Assembly: GCF_020531945.1 (NCBI RefSeq)
Contig: NZ_JAJATZ010000002.1
Location: 310,001-374,000 of the forward strand
Length of the DNA: 64,000 nt
DNA from: Loktanella gaetbuli
GTDB taxonomy: Bacteria > Pseudomonadota > Alphaproteobacteria > Rhodobacterales > Rhodobacteraceae
Direction of reading: 5' to 3'
Position 1 is the stretch's first letter. Each line of letters opens with the position of its first letter. Both the position numbers and the translations under genes were made by a program. Of the stretch, positions 7,265-16,130 are shown piece by piece. A model generated the notes under the pieces. It was given only the letters and a program-made list of their open reading frames with translations. It made no database searches and was not told the origin of the DNA.

Positions 7265-8201
7265 GCGTCGCCTGTTCGCCCTGTTGGGTCTGCTCGCACT
7301 GCTGTCGGCGCTGTTCCTGGGCTGGGAATTGCGCGAACCGGCGGGGTTCATCCTGTCGCTGCGCGCGGTCAAGTTGGCGTCACTGCTCGTCGTCGGTGCC
7401 GCAATCGGTGCCGCGACGGTCATGTTCCAGACCGTTGCCGCCAATCGGTTGCTGACCCCCGGTATCGTGGGTTTTGACGCGCTGTTCGTCTTTCTCCAGA
7501 CGGGGTTGGTCCTGCTGCTGGGGGGTGCGGGGTTCGCCACACTGCCGGACCTGGCAAAGTTCGGTGCGGAACTGCTGTGCATGTTGCTGGCCGGTGTCGC
7601 CCTGTTCGGCGTGATGTTGCGCCGAGGGGCCGAGGATGTCCTGCGGCTGGTGCTGACAGGCGTCATTCTTGGCGTTTTCTTGCGGGGGCTGTCCGGTTTT
7701 GCCGGCCGTCTGCTGGACCCATCGGAATACAGTATCGTGCAACTGGCCAGTTTCGCCACCTTTGGCGCTGTAGACAGCACCCAGCTGGCGATTGCTGCCG
7801 CGGTGTTGGTGGTGGCCTTGACCGGTGCACGTCTGCTGGCACCGGCGCTAGATGCCGCGGCACTGGGGCGCACGACCGCGCGCGCGATCGGGCTGCCGTT
7901 CGACCGCATCGCACTGTTGGCACTGGTGATCGTCTCGGCCTGTGTTGCCGCATCGACCGCACTGGTCGGGCCGATCACGTTTCTGGGCCTGTTGGCCGCG
8001 AGCCTTGCCCATACTGTCCTGCGAACCTGGCGGCATGCGCTGCTGATCCCCGGTGCCGCGATCATCAGCGCAAGCATCCTCGTGGCCGGGCAGTTCGTGT
8101 TCGAACGCCTGCTGGGCCAGCAATCGACATTGGCCGTGATCGTGGAATGCGTTGGCGGCCTGCTGTTCCTGTTTCTTGTCCTACGAAAGTCTCGTCCATG
8201 A
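7257..8201 (+). CDS. Siderophore ABC transporter permease (FatC type)
   Basis: A 314-residue second FecCD-family permease. The N-terminal membrane anchor begins right after MAERR. The family coupling pattern VGPITFLGLLAASLAHTVLR lies near residues 240-260. ATG 7257 lies inside the end of the preceding permease gene, and its own stop overlaps the ATPase start by 4 bases, so the operon is fully coupled. A longer upstream frame to 6984 is an artefact of the overlapping gene. Confidence 0.88.
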   Translation: MAERRLFALLGLLALLSALFLGWELREPAGFILSLRAVKLASLLVVGAAIGAATVMFQTVAANRLLTPGIVGFDALFVFLQTGLVLLLGGAGFATLPDLAKFGAELLCMLLAGVALFGVMLRRGAEDVLRLVLTGVILGVFLRGLSGFAGRLLDPSEYSIVQLASFATFGAVDSTQLAIAAAVLVVALTGARLLAPALDAAALGRTTARAIGLPFDRIALLALVIVSACVAASTALVGPITFLGLLAASLAHTVLRTWRHALLIPGAAIISASILVAGQFVFERLLGQQSTLAVIVECVGGLLFLFLVLRKSRP

Positions 8202-8959
8202 TCCGGATCGAAAACATGTCCGTCGCCCGTCAGGGCATCAAGACCCTGTCAGACATCAACCTAGGCTTTGGCGAAGGTGGCGTCACCGCACTGATTGGTC
8301 CGAATGGCGCGGGGAAATCCACCCTGTTGCATGCGATGTCGGGGCTGCTGCCACTGGCCAGCGGCCGCGTCACGATCGCGGGTCAGGATATCGCCCGGGC
8401 GACGGCACAAGTGCGTGCCCGCACCGTCGCCCTGCTGACCCAGTCGGAACATGTGACCGCCCGGCTGACCGTCGCCGATCTGGTGACGTTCGGACGTTGG
8501 CCGCACCATCGCGGCAGGCCAGGTCCGGCCGACCATGCCGCCGTCGCACAGGCGCTGGACCTGTTTGCGCTGACCGACCTCGCGCAGCGGCAGATTGACC
8601 GGCTGTCAGGTGGCCAGCGACAACGCGCCTTTGTCGCTATGGCCTATGCGCAGGGCACGCCCTGGATGCTGCTGGATGAACCGCTGGCGGCGTTGGACCC
8701 GCGCCATGCGCGCGACCTGATGGAACGGCTGCACGCGTTGTCGCGACCAGGACCACGGCAGCGCAGCGTCGTCATCGTGCTGCACGATCTGAATACCGCG
8801 GCCCGCTATGCCGACCGGATCGTCGCGCTGAAGGATGGACGGATCGCACGGACCGGACCCAAGGTGATCGCCCTGACCTCGGCCATGCTGTCAGACCTGT
8901 TCGACACGCGCATGGCGGTGGACGCGGTGAACGGCCATCCCGTGGTGGTCCCGGTATGA
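8198..8959 (+). CDS. Siderophore ABC transporter ATP-binding protein
   Basis: A 253-residue ABC ATPase that powers the FatB/D/C importer. Walker A is GPNGAGKST (~38-46), the signature is LSGGQRQRAF, Walker B is WMLLDEP, and the switch His is in IVLHDLN. ATG 8198 overlaps the permease stop (ATGA). It is the last gene of the iron-regulated operon and converges 16 bases later on the yjbQ remnant. Confidence 0.92.
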   Translation: MIRIENMSVARQGIKTLSDINLGFGEGGVTALIGPNGAGKSTLLHAMSGLLPLASGRVTIAGQDIARATAQVRARTVALLTQSEHVTARLTVADLVTFGRWPHHRGRPGPADHAAVAQALDLFALTDLAQRQIDRLSGGQRQRAFVAMAYAQGTPWMLLDEPLAALDPRHARDLMERLHALSRPGPRQRSVVIVLHDLNTAARYADRIVALKDGRIARTGPKVIALTSAMLSDLFDTRMAVDAVNGHPVVVPV

Positions 8960-8975
8960 GGGCACGACAGCCCCC

Positions 8976-9392
8976 TCACCCGCTGAAATGCGCCATCACG
9001 TTCCGCCGGTGCGGGGCCGTCCGGTGTTCGAACACATAAATCCCCTGCCAGGTGCCCAAGGCCATGCGCCCGGCGGTCACCGGGATCGACAGGCTAACAG
9101 GCAGAAGCGCCGCCTTGATATGGGCGGGCATATCGTCGGGGCCTTCGTAAGTGTGGGTCAGATAGGACATGGCCGGGTCCGTCGTCGGCGGCACAAGTCG
9201 CGCAAAATAGGCGTTCAGGTCGGTCTGCACCTCGGGGTCGGCGTTTTCCTGCACCAGCAGGCTGGCCGAGGTGTGCTGGATGAACAGCGTCAGCAGGCCG
9301 TCGCGGCCAGTTTGGCGAACTCAGTCCGCGACCTGATCCGTGATCTCTGTCAGGCCGGGGCCGCGTGTCGGAACGGTGAAACGGGTCTGCAT
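8976..9392 (-). pseudogene. yjbQ: YjbQ/UPF0047 family gene interrupted by an in-frame TGA
   Basis: The reading frame from ATG 9392 (AAAGG seven bases upstream) encodes a typical UPF0047 protein of 138 residues. It begins MQTRFTVPTRGPGLTEITD and continues with FIQHTSASLL, QENADPEV, THTYEGPDDMPAHIKAAL and LGTWQGIYVFEH. Codon 24 (9321-9323) is TGA, where homologues usually have an aromatic residue, so a TGG-to-TGA change is likely. All else is in frame. Either a recent nonsense mutation or a sequencing error explains it. A 92-residue fragment starting at 9254 is open but would lack the first strand. Confidence 0.75.
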
Positions 9393-9451
9393 CGGGAACC
9401 TTTCGGGTGGGGGGCGACGTTGAGTCCGCAACACGGATAAGGAGAGACAGA

Positions 9452-10126
9452 ATGGCCGACAAGACATTGTTCATCACGGGCGCATCCAGCGGTATCGGTG
9501 CAGCAACTGCACGCAAGGCGGTGGCAAGCGGCTGGAACGTGGGCCTGTTTGCCCGTTCCGAGGACAAGCTGGCGGATCTGGTGAACGAACTGGGTGATGC
9601 TGCGCTGGCCTTGCCGGGTGATGCGACCGATTATGACGCGCTGACCGCTGCACTGGACACGCTGGCCGACAAATTCGGCGGTGTGCACGCAGCCTTTGCC
9701 AATGCGGGGCGTGGCACGTCGCAGGGCGGCACCGAAGGCGGCGATGTGGATGATTGGCAGGGCATGATCGACCTGAACGTCATGGGCCTGCTGAAAACCA
9801 CCAAGGCTGCGCTGCCGCACCTGAAGAAGACCAAGGGACATATGGTTCTGACCGGGTCCGCCGCAGGGCGCCGCCATTTGTCGGGATCGGTTTACGGCGC
9901 GACCAAATGGTTCGTACATGGTTACGGCGGCAACTTGGCCGAAGAGATGAAGGAATGGGGCGGTCGTTGCACCGTCGTGGCACCCGGCATGGTGAACACC
10001 GCATTTTTCGACGAACCGAAACCCGACAAGCTGCAACCCGAGGACGTGGCCGATGCGGTCATGCTGGCACTGAATGCGTCCGAGGTGAACGATGTGCGCG
10101 AAGTGTTCCTGATGCCGCGCGGCTGA
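9452..10126 (+). CDS. SDR family NAD(P)-dependent oxidoreductase
   Basis: A 224-residue classical short-chain dehydrogenase. The cofactor motif is TGASSGIGAA at ~9-18, NAG is in AFANAGRG, the catalytic Ser is in TGSAAGR, and the catalytic YxxxK is YGATK. Start ATG 9452 follows an AAGGAG site. The substrate is unknown. The gene is divergent from the broken yjbQ gene and convergent with an HxlR regulator, with a hairpin between. Confidence 0.85.
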   Translation: MADKTLFITGASSGIGAATARKAVASGWNVGLFARSEDKLADLVNELGDAALALPGDATDYDALTAALDTLADKFGGVHAAFANAGRGTSQGGTEGGDVDDWQGMIDLNVMGLLKTTKAALPHLKKTKGHMVLTGSAAGRRHLSGSVYGATKWFVHGYGGNLAEEMKEWGGRCTVVAPGMVNTAFFDEPKPDKLQPEDVADAVMLALNASEVNDVREVFLMPRG

Positions 10127-10154
10127 TTTCGACTGTCGCAGCTACAGAGTTTCA

Positions 10155-10188
10155 GACGCGGCCGCAGGACCTAGCCTGCGGTCGCGTC
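10155..10188. terminator. Bidirectional hairpin between convergent genes
   Basis: Fourteen-base arms (10155-10168 and 10175-10188, one G-T position) enclose a 6-base loop that contains the stop codon of the HxlR gene. No clear T-tract follows, so termination efficiency is uncertain, but the position between convergent SDR and HxlR genes fits. Confidence 0.5.
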
Positions 10189-10569
10189 GTATTCGGCCCG
10201 GGCCTGCGCCAGCGTATCGGCGTGCGTCTCGGCCCAGTCCAGCAGGCCCAGCACAGGGACGAGCAAAGACTGACCTAGATCCGTCAATTCATAGGATACG
10301 CTGGGTGGTTTCGTCGGATAGACGCGCCGCAAGATCAGGCCGTCCCGTTCAAGATCGCGCAACGATTGGGTCAGCATCCGTTTCGATATATCGGGCAAGG
10401 CGCGGCCAAGCGCATTGAACCGTGCCGGGCCGTCATGCAGCGTCAGCAGGATCAGTGTCGTCCATTTGGCCGCCACATGATCGAGGACATGGCGCACAGG
10501 ACAATTGTTCAGATCTATCTCCTCTGACTGCCAGCGTTCCATGCGCGAAATCTGTTTTTGTCCGTCCAC
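10171..10569 (-). CDS. HxlR-family transcriptional regulator (QorR-like)
   Basis: A 132-residue MarR/HxlR winged-helix repressor with the signature NNCPVRHVLDHVAAKWTTLIL, including the conserved N-terminal Cys used for redox sensing in QorR-type members. It also has LPDISKRMLTQSLRDLERDGLI (recognition helix) and YELTDLGQSL. The GTG 10569 start was chosen for an AGAGGGAA site six bases upstream; the open frame reaches 10680 and ATG 10542 is an alternative. It is divergent from a QorB-like quinone reductase, the same pairing as E. coli ytfH/ytfG, so it probably represses that gene and itself. Confidence 0.85.
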   Translation of the reverse strand: MDGQKQISRMERWQSEEIDLNNCPVRHVLDHVAAKWTTLILLTLHDGPARFNALGRALPDISKRMLTQSLRDLERDGLILRRVYPTKPPSVSYELTDLGQSLLVPVLGLLDWAETHADTLAQARAEYDATAG

Positions 10570-10630
10570 GGGTGGTTCCCTCTGTGTGCCTTGGGCAGGA
10601 AATCCTGCCTCCTTTTCACGGTGCGATGCA

Positions 10631-10667
10631 GTCTCTAACTGAGACCTGTATTCGATTTTCATTACAG
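10631..10667. promoter_or_regulatory. Inverted repeats in the qorR/qorB-like divergent promoter
   Basis: GTCTC-TAACT-GAGAC (10631-10645) is a perfect 5-base inverted repeat. It is followed directly by CTGTA-N12-TACAG (10646-10667). Either could be the HxlR regulator site; both lie just upstream of the QorB-like ribosome site. Confidence 0.4.
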
Positions 10668-10678
10668 AGGACAGAGTC

Positions 10679-11542
10679 ATGTCAGAACACTACATGGTCA
10701 CGGGGGCCACCGGCCATTTGGGCCGCAAGGTCATCGCAAACCTGCGCCAGCGCGTTCCGGCGTCGCAGATCACCGCGATGGTGCGCAGCACCACGGCCAA
10801 GGACGCATTCGAGGCCGACGGCATCACCGCCCGTATCGCCGACTATCACGAGCCCGACAGTCTGGATGCGGCACTCGACGGGGTCACCCGGCTACTGCTG
10901 ATTTCATCGTCGGACTTCAATGACCGGCAGGGGCAGCATGCCAACGTCATCAACGCCGCCAAGGCGCGTGGCGTCGGTCTGATCGCCTATACGTCGGTGC
11001 TGCATGCATCTGATAGCCCGCTCTGGCTGGCCGCCGATCACAAGGCGACCGAGGCGCTGCTGGCCGACAGTGGCGTGCCGCACACGCTGTTGCGCAACGG
11101 CTGGTACATCGAAAACCTACTGATGAGCCTGCCGCAGGATTTGACGATGGGCCAGCATTTCGGTGCGGCCCGTGACGGCAGATTTGCCGCAGCCACGCGG
11201 CAGGACTTTGCCGAGGCAGCGGCGGCTGTCTTGGCCGATTCCAGCCACGACGGCGCGACGTTCGAACTGGCGGGCGATACCAGCTTTACCCTGACAGAAC
11301 TGGCGCAGGACATCAGCGTACAATCCGGCAAACCGGTCGCCTATGTCGATATGCCCGAGGCAGATTTCGCAGCCGCGTTGATCAGCGCGGGCCTGCCGCC
11401 TGCATTTGCGGAATTGTTGGCCCAGACGGATGCAATGGCCGCGGATGGTGCGCTGGATGACCAGTCGGGCGATTTGCGCCGTCTGATCGGCAGGCCGACC
11501 ACACCGCTGTCAGATGCGGTCAAGGCTGCGTTGGCCGACTGA
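10679..11542 (+). CDS. qorB: NAD(P)H-binding quinone oxidoreductase 2 family (QorB-like)
   Basis: A 287-residue atypical SDR of the NmrA/QorB group. The nucleotide motif VTGATGHLGRKV is at the N-terminus, with the family patterns TSVLHASDSPL, HKATEALL and LRNGWYIEN. QorB reduces quinones with NADPH and is a stress-response enzyme. Start ATG 10679 follows AGAGGA. It is divergent from its likely HxlR regulator and is followed by a strong terminator. Confidence 0.85.
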   Translation: MSEHYMVTGATGHLGRKVIANLRQRVPASQITAMVRSTTAKDAFEADGITARIADYHEPDSLDAALDGVTRLLLISSSDFNDRQGQHANVINAAKARGVGLIAYTSVLHASDSPLWLAADHKATEALLADSGVPHTLLRNGWYIENLLMSLPQDLTMGQHFGAARDGRFAAATRQDFAEAAAAVLADSSHDGATFELAGDTSFTLTELAQDISVQSGKPVAYVDMPEADFAAALISAGLPPAFAELLAQTDAMAADGALDDQSGDLRRLIGRPTTPLSDAVKAALAD

Positions 11543-11549
11543 ATGCAAT

Positions 11550-11580
11550 GGGGCCGCAGTGCGGACTGCGGCCCCGTTTT
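11550..11580 (+). terminator. Rho-independent terminator after qorB
   Basis: An 11-base GC-rich stem, GGGGCCGCAGT paired with ACTGCGGCCCC, encloses GCGG and is followed by GTTTT. Confidence 0.85.
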
Positions 11581-11595
11581 GTCGGAACGTCACGA

Positions 11596-11883
11596 TCAGG
11601 CGTTGAACAGACCGGCCCCTTGCTGGTCGATCATCAGCTTGGCCTTGGCGATGGACGCGGCCACCGCATCGTCGAACGACTGGAGCGTATCGGCCCTGAT
11701 CAACTGGTGTTCGCGGCTCTCGCCATCGACATCGCCGATGATCCGTGCCCCGATGCGATAGGCCTTGTCAGCCTTGATCGGTGTCGGGATGATCGTGAAA
11801 CCCTTGTAGACCTCGCCTTGCGGCTCGGCTGTGACGGGGTCTGCGGATTGCCCCCCGCCAAAGAGTTTCGACAGCCAGGACAT
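11596..11883 (-). CDS. hlyU: HlyU-family protein
   Basis: A 95-residue member of the HlyU family (small alphaproteobacterial type, not the ArsR-type Vibrio HlyU). Signatures are MSWLSKLFGGG at the N-terminus, YKGFTIIPTP, YRIGARI and EHQLIRADT. The molecular role is not established. It starts two bases after the rpoD stop (TAG GC ATG), so it is probably translated from the rpoD transcript. Confidence 0.8.
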   Translation of the reverse strand: MSWLSKLFGGGQSADPVTAEPQGEVYKGFTIIPTPIKADKAYRIGARIIGDVDGESREHQLIRADTLQSFDDAVAASIAKAKLMIDQQGAGLFNA

Positions 11884-11885
11884 GC

Positions 11886-13862
11886 CTATTGATCCAGGAA
11901 CGACCGCAGTTTGCGCGACCGGCTGGGATGCTTGAGCTTGCGCAGTGCCTTGGCTTCGATCTGACGGATACGTTCGCGCGTCACGCTGAACTGCTGACCG
12001 ACTTCTTCCAGCGTGTGGTCGGTGTTCATGCCGATGCCGAAACGCATGCGCAGTACGCGTTCCTCGCGCGGGGTGAGCGAGGCCAGCACGCGGGTCGTGG
12101 TTTCCTTGAGGTTTTCCTGAATGGCGGAATCCAGCGGCAGGATCGCATTCTTGTCCTCGATGAAATCGCCCAGCTGGCTGTCTTCTTCGTCACCGATCGG
12201 TGTTTCGAGGCTGATCGGTTCCTTGGCGATCTTCATCACCTTGCGGACCTTTTCCAGCGGCATTTGCAGCTTTTCTGCCAATTCCTCGGGCGTGGGTTCG
12301 CGGCCGATTTCGTGCAGCATCTGGCGACCGGTGCGGACCAGCTTGTTGATCGTCTCTATCATGTGGACCGGGATACGGATCGTGCGCGCCTGGTCGGCAA
12401 TGGACCGGGTTATCGCCTGACGGATCCACCAGGTCGCATAGGTCGAGAATTTGTAGCCCCGACGATATTCGAATTTGTCGACGGCCTTCATCAGGCCGAT
12501 GTTGCCTTCCTGGATCAGGTCCAGGAACTGCAGGCCGCGGTTTGTGTATTTCTTGGCGATGGAAATCACGAGACGCAGGTTGGCCTCGACCATTTCCTTT
12601 TTCGCGGCGCGGGCCTCTTTTTCGCCCTTCTGGACCTGCTGCACGATGCGGCGGAATTCGGTGATGTCGACGCCGACGTATTGACCGACCTGGGCCATGT
12701 CGCCGCGCAACTCCTCGATCTTGTCAGTGGACCGTTCCAGCAGCATCGACCAGCCACGCCCGGATTTGGACGCGATTTCGTCCAGCCAGTTGGGGTCGAG
12801 TTCGCGCCCCCGGTAGGCGTCGATGAATTCACGGCGGTTGATGCGCGCTTGATCGGCCAGTTTCACCATGGCCGAGTCGATCTGCATGATGCGGCGGTTG
12901 ATGCCGTACAGCTGGTCGATCAGCGCCTCGATCCGGTTGTTGTGCAGATGAAGCGAATTCACCATCTCAACGATCTCGGACCGCAGTTTCTGGTAGGTCT
13001 CCTCCTCGCCCGAGGAAAAGCTGCTGTCCTCGTTCAGGGTGGCGTCCATGCGTGCATCCTGCATGTCGGACAGTTTGGCGAAATCGGCGGCGATGATGTC
13101 GAGTGTTTCCAGCACGCGCGGTTTCAGCGCGGCCTCCATCGCGGCAAGCGACATGTTCGCCTGCTCGTCATCGTCGTCGTCGTCATCCTTGGCGATCGGG
13201 TTGCCGTCGGCGTCCAGATCGGGTTTGTCGTCACCTTCGGATGTGCCGCCCGTGCCAGCCGTCACGACCGGTTCGGTGGCTTCGTCGTCACCCAGCTGGT
13301 TGCCAAAGGTGGTTTCCAGATCGATCACGTCGCGCAGCAGGATGTCTTCGCTCAGAAGTTCGTCGCGCCAGATCGTGATGGCCTGGAATGTCAGCGGGCT
13401 TTCGCACAGCCCGAGGATCATCGTGTTGCGACCGGCCTCGATCCGCTTGGCGATGGCGATTTCGCCCTCGCGGGACAGCAGCTCGACACTGCCCATTTCG
13501 CGCAGGTACATCCGCACAGGGTCGTCGGTGCGATCAAGCTTTTCCGCCTCGGCACCGCCGAGGGCGACATCACGCGACCCGGCGATGGTCGCCACGTCGG
13601 TGCTGGTCTTGTTTTCTTCGGTTTCCTCGGATTCTTCTTCCTCGGTGACCTGGATGCCCATTTCGGACAGCATCGACATCACGTCCTCGATCTGGTCCGA
13701 GGACACCTGATCGGGTGGCAGCACCGCGTTCAACTGGTCATAGGTGATGTAGCCACGCTCGCGCGCGTCCTGGATCATCTTCTTGACGGCAGCCTGGCTG
13801 AGGTCGAGGGAAATGTCGCTGTCGGAATTGTCCTTGCGGTCGTCATTGTCTTTGGCGGCCAT
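11886..13862 (-). CDS. rpoD: RNA polymerase primary sigma factor RpoD (sigma-70)
   Basis: A 658-residue housekeeping sigma factor. Region 1.1 is at the N-terminus, followed by an acidic insert of Asp/Glu runs (~85-100 and ~215-230) typical of alphaproteobacteria. Region 1.2 has DPVRMYLREMG. Region 2.4 has YATWWIRQAITRSIADQ. Region 3 starts at RIPVHMIE. Region 4.2 ends in HTLEEVGQQFSVTRERIRQI. Start ATG 13862 follows GAGGGAGA. It lies downstream of dnaG on the same strand, the usual dnaG-rpoD order, with an unusual repeat-bearing leader between. Confidence 0.97.
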   Translation of the reverse strand: MAAKDNDDRKDNSDSDISLDLSQAAVKKMIQDARERGYITYDQLNAVLPPDQVSSDQIEDVMSMLSEMGIQVTEEEESEETEENKTSTDVATIAGSRDVALGGAEAEKLDRTDDPVRMYLREMGSVELLSREGEIAIAKRIEAGRNTMILGLCESPLTFQAITIWRDELLSEDILLRDVIDLETTFGNQLGDDEATEPVVTAGTGGTSEGDDKPDLDADGNPIAKDDDDDDDEQANMSLAAMEAALKPRVLETLDIIAADFAKLSDMQDARMDATLNEDSSFSSGEEETYQKLRSEIVEMVNSLHLHNNRIEALIDQLYGINRRIMQIDSAMVKLADQARINRREFIDAYRGRELDPNWLDEIASKSGRGWSMLLERSTDKIEELRGDMAQVGQYVGVDITEFRRIVQQVQKGEKEARAAKKEMVEANLRLVISIAKKYTNRGLQFLDLIQEGNIGLMKAVDKFEYRRGYKFSTYATWWIRQAITRSIADQARTIRIPVHMIETINKLVRTGRQMLHEIGREPTPEELAEKLQMPLEKVRKVMKIAKEPISLETPIGDEEDSQLGDFIEDKNAILPLDSAIQENLKETTTRVLASLTPREERVLRMRFGIGMNTDHTLEEVGQQFSVTRERIRQIEAKALRKLKHPSRSRKLRSFLDQ

Positions 13863-13900
13863 GGTACGGTCTCCCTCGTTCCAGCAACGATCAGTCCCAG

Positions 13901-13952
13901 TGATTCGGGTGATTCGGCTTTATACGAATCAACGCGTCATTCGCGTGATTCG
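13901..13952. repeat. Iterated TGATTCG heptamers in the rpoD leader
   Basis: TGATTCG occurs at 13901, 13910 and 13946 on the plus strand and in inverted form (CGAATCA) at 13925. On the rpoD strand the 13925 and 13946 copies form an inverted repeat able to fold. The cluster lies 40-90 bases before the rpoD start, in the promoter/leader region. Confidence 0.5.
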
Positions 13953-14029
13953 CAACCTGTTGCCGGTCAATTTCGGCTGATGTTGCAACTATCCCTGCGG
14001 CCAAAGGCGAGTCTGACCGCGTGTCAGCG

Positions 14030-15994
14030 CTATTTAGGGTCCTCTGGCGGCTTTGCAATCGTCAACGCCTCCCAAAGCGCCCGCGCAGCCGAAAGTTCGT
14101 CGCTATCCAGTTCAGCGCCGTTCTCGGCGACGATCATTTCGCCACTGGACCCCGCCGCGATGATCGCGGCCCGGTCGCGGGCAGTCGTGGCCTGCCGCAG
14201 ACGCCATGTCAGACCTTCGTCACCCGCGTCGATGTCCTCATGGGCCTCGCGGACCTCTTGCGGCAGGGCGCGCGCGGTCGACAGTTTGGCAAAGGCCTCG
14301 GACAGACATGCGCTGGCGAAATCCAGATCACCGGGTTTGCGCAGCCCTGATGAAAGCTGCACGATGCGTTGACCGGTCAGCGCATCGACCGCTGCTTCTA
14401 GCCCGGCATCGTGCAATGCCGCGCGCAGGTCGGTGCCAGGCGCCATGCGCAGAATGACCCCGCGCAGGGCCGCATGATCGTCATCGGTGCATTCCATCGC
14501 CTCGATCTGCGCCATGAAAGGTTCGATGGCCGCAGGTGTTGCGATCAACGTGGCCAGGATCACGGCCTCGCGCAGATGATCGTCGCGGGTGGCCCCTGTT
14601 GCCAGCGCCGAGTTGCGGTTGGTGGCCACCGGCGATTGATCACGGTGCCAGGCATCCAGTCCGCGCGGATTGAAGGCCCCCCGGCGGCCGGGGGCGCGGG
14701 CCTGTGGCTTGCGCGTCCGAAACAGATCCCATTTCAGTTCCTTGAGCGCCTGATCGTAGTGGTTGCGCAGATCGGGGTCCTGGATCAGGGCCGTTTTCTG
14801 GCGCAGCGCCTTGTCCAGCGCGGCCCGGCGTTCGGGGCTGTCGAATGTGCGGCCTTCGGTTTCGCGTTGCCACAACAGTTGAACCATGGGGATTGCAGCA
14901 TCCAGGATGCCCTGCATCGCGCCCTTGCCCTGTTGTTTCAGTACGTCGTCGGGGTCCAGCCCCTTGGGCATCACGGCAAAGCGCAGGGATTTGCCCGCCG
15001 ACAGCAATGGCAATGCGATGTCGATGGTGCGCATCGCCGCGCGTAGACCGGCGGTATCGCCGTCCAGCGCGATGATCGGTTCGTCCGCCACCCGCCACAG
15101 CATCGCCAGATGATGTTCGGTGACAGCGGTGCCAAGGGGGGCGACAGCGGCCTCGAACCCGGCCTCGGACAGGGCGATCACGTCCATGTAGCCTTCGGCC
15201 ACGATCAGCGGCTGGCCCTTGCCCGCAGCGGTGCGGGCGTTCTGGATGTTGTAAAGCGTGCGGGATTTGTCGAACAGCAGCGTTTCGGGCGAGTTGTAGT
15301 ATTTCGCCTTGGCATCTGCCGCCATCGCGCGACCACCCAGACCGATGGGCCGCCCCCGCGCATTGCGGATCGGAAAGATGATGCGGTCGCGGAACCGGTC
15401 ATAGGGCGCACCGCCGTAGTCGGATTTCGCAGCAAGGCCGGCATCGATGACCATCTGCTGCGACACGCCCTTGGCCGTCAGGGCGGCCAGCACGCCGCCC
15501 TTGTCCGGGGCGAAACCGATGTCCCAGCGCGCGCATGCCTCGGGGTCCAGCCCGCGCCGGGTCAGGTAGTCGCGGGCCTCTGACGCGGCTGCCATGTTCA
15601 GGTTCAGGCGAAAATGCTGCACCGCCAGTTCCATGACGTCGGCCAGTTCGGTGCGGGCATCGGCCTTTTCCTGCGCACGCGGGTCGCGCTCGGGCATGGT
15701 CAGGCCCGCCTCGCCCGCGAGGATCTGTACCGCCTCCATGAAGCCCACGTTTTCGGTTTCGCGTACAAAGGAAATCGCGTCGCCCTTGGCGTGACAGCCA
15801 AAGCAATAATAGAACCCCTTGCGGTCATCGACGTGAAAACTGGCGGATTTTTCCTGATGGAACGGGCATGGGGCCCACATGTCGCCCTTGCCTGCATTGG
15901 ATTTGCGGCTGTCCCACATGACCTTGCGGCCGACAACGTCGGAGATCGACAGGCGGGTGCGCAATTCGTCGAGGAAACCGGGCGGGAGTGACAT
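14030..15994 (-). CDS. dnaG: DNA primase DnaG
   Basis: A 654-residue replication primase. The N-terminal CHC2 zinc finger (CPFH near 43-46, then YYCFGCHAKGD) is followed by the primase catalytic core with GLGGRAM, the Toprim acidic motifs VAEGYMDVIAL and IALDGDTAGLRA, and a C-terminal DnaB-interaction region. Its length fits alphaproteobacterial DnaG. Start ATG 15994 gives the usual MSLPPGFLDELRTRLSISDVVG. It precedes rpoD on the same strand. Confidence 0.96.
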   Translation of the reverse strand: MSLPPGFLDELRTRLSISDVVGRKVMWDSRKSNAGKGDMWAPCPFHQEKSASFHVDDRKGFYYCFGCHAKGDAISFVRETENVGFMEAVQILAGEAGLTMPERDPRAQEKADARTELADVMELAVQHFRLNLNMAAASEARDYLTRRGLDPEACARWDIGFAPDKGGVLAALTAKGVSQQMVIDAGLAAKSDYGGAPYDRFRDRIIFPIRNARGRPIGLGGRAMAADAKAKYYNSPETLLFDKSRTLYNIQNARTAAGKGQPLIVAEGYMDVIALSEAGFEAAVAPLGTAVTEHHLAMLWRVADEPIIALDGDTAGLRAAMRTIDIALPLLSAGKSLRFAVMPKGLDPDDVLKQQGKGAMQGILDAAIPMVQLLWQRETEGRTFDSPERRAALDKALRQKTALIQDPDLRNHYDQALKELKWDLFRTRKPQARAPGRRGAFNPRGLDAWHRDQSPVATNRNSALATGATRDDHLREAVILATLIATPAAIEPFMAQIEAMECTDDDHAALRGVILRMAPGTDLRAALHDAGLEAAVDALTGQRIVQLSSGLRKPGDLDFASACLSEAFAKLSTARALPQEVREAHEDIDAGDEGLTWRLRQATTARDRAAIIAAGSSGEMIVAENGAELDSDELSAARALWEALTIAKPPEDPK

Positions 15995-16064
15995 GACGCC
16001 AATATCGGGGTTGCGACGCGCGGAGTCGAGTGGCTGGCGGCCGGTTGTTGTGGATAACGTCGCT

Positions 16065-16118
16065 GGGGGCGCTGCCCCCGGCTGCGCCTCCCCCGGAGTA
16101 TTTCTGGCAAGATGATGC
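16065..16118 (+). repeat. Dispersed intergenic repeat, copy 1
   Basis: A GC hairpin GGGGGCGCTGCCCCC and GGCTGCGCC element is followed by the core GAGTATTT, two bases, GGCAAGATGAT. It lies between the MATE stop and the dnaG start. It belongs to the same family as copies at 22674, 22841, 43893, 52338 and 63509. Confidence 0.8.
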
Positions 16119-16130
16119 GCGACGCCCGCG

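Noticed and set aside
9321..9323. Selenocysteine reading of the TGA in yjbQ
   Set aside because: Homologues have no Cys/Sec at this place, no SECIS-like hairpin follows closely, and no selenium genes are in the window; nonsense change or error is simpler.
11889..14372. 827-codon open frame on the plus strand opposite rpoD
   Set aside because: Antisense shadow of a high-GC gene; RpoD on the minus strand is unmistakable and the plus product matches nothing recognisable.
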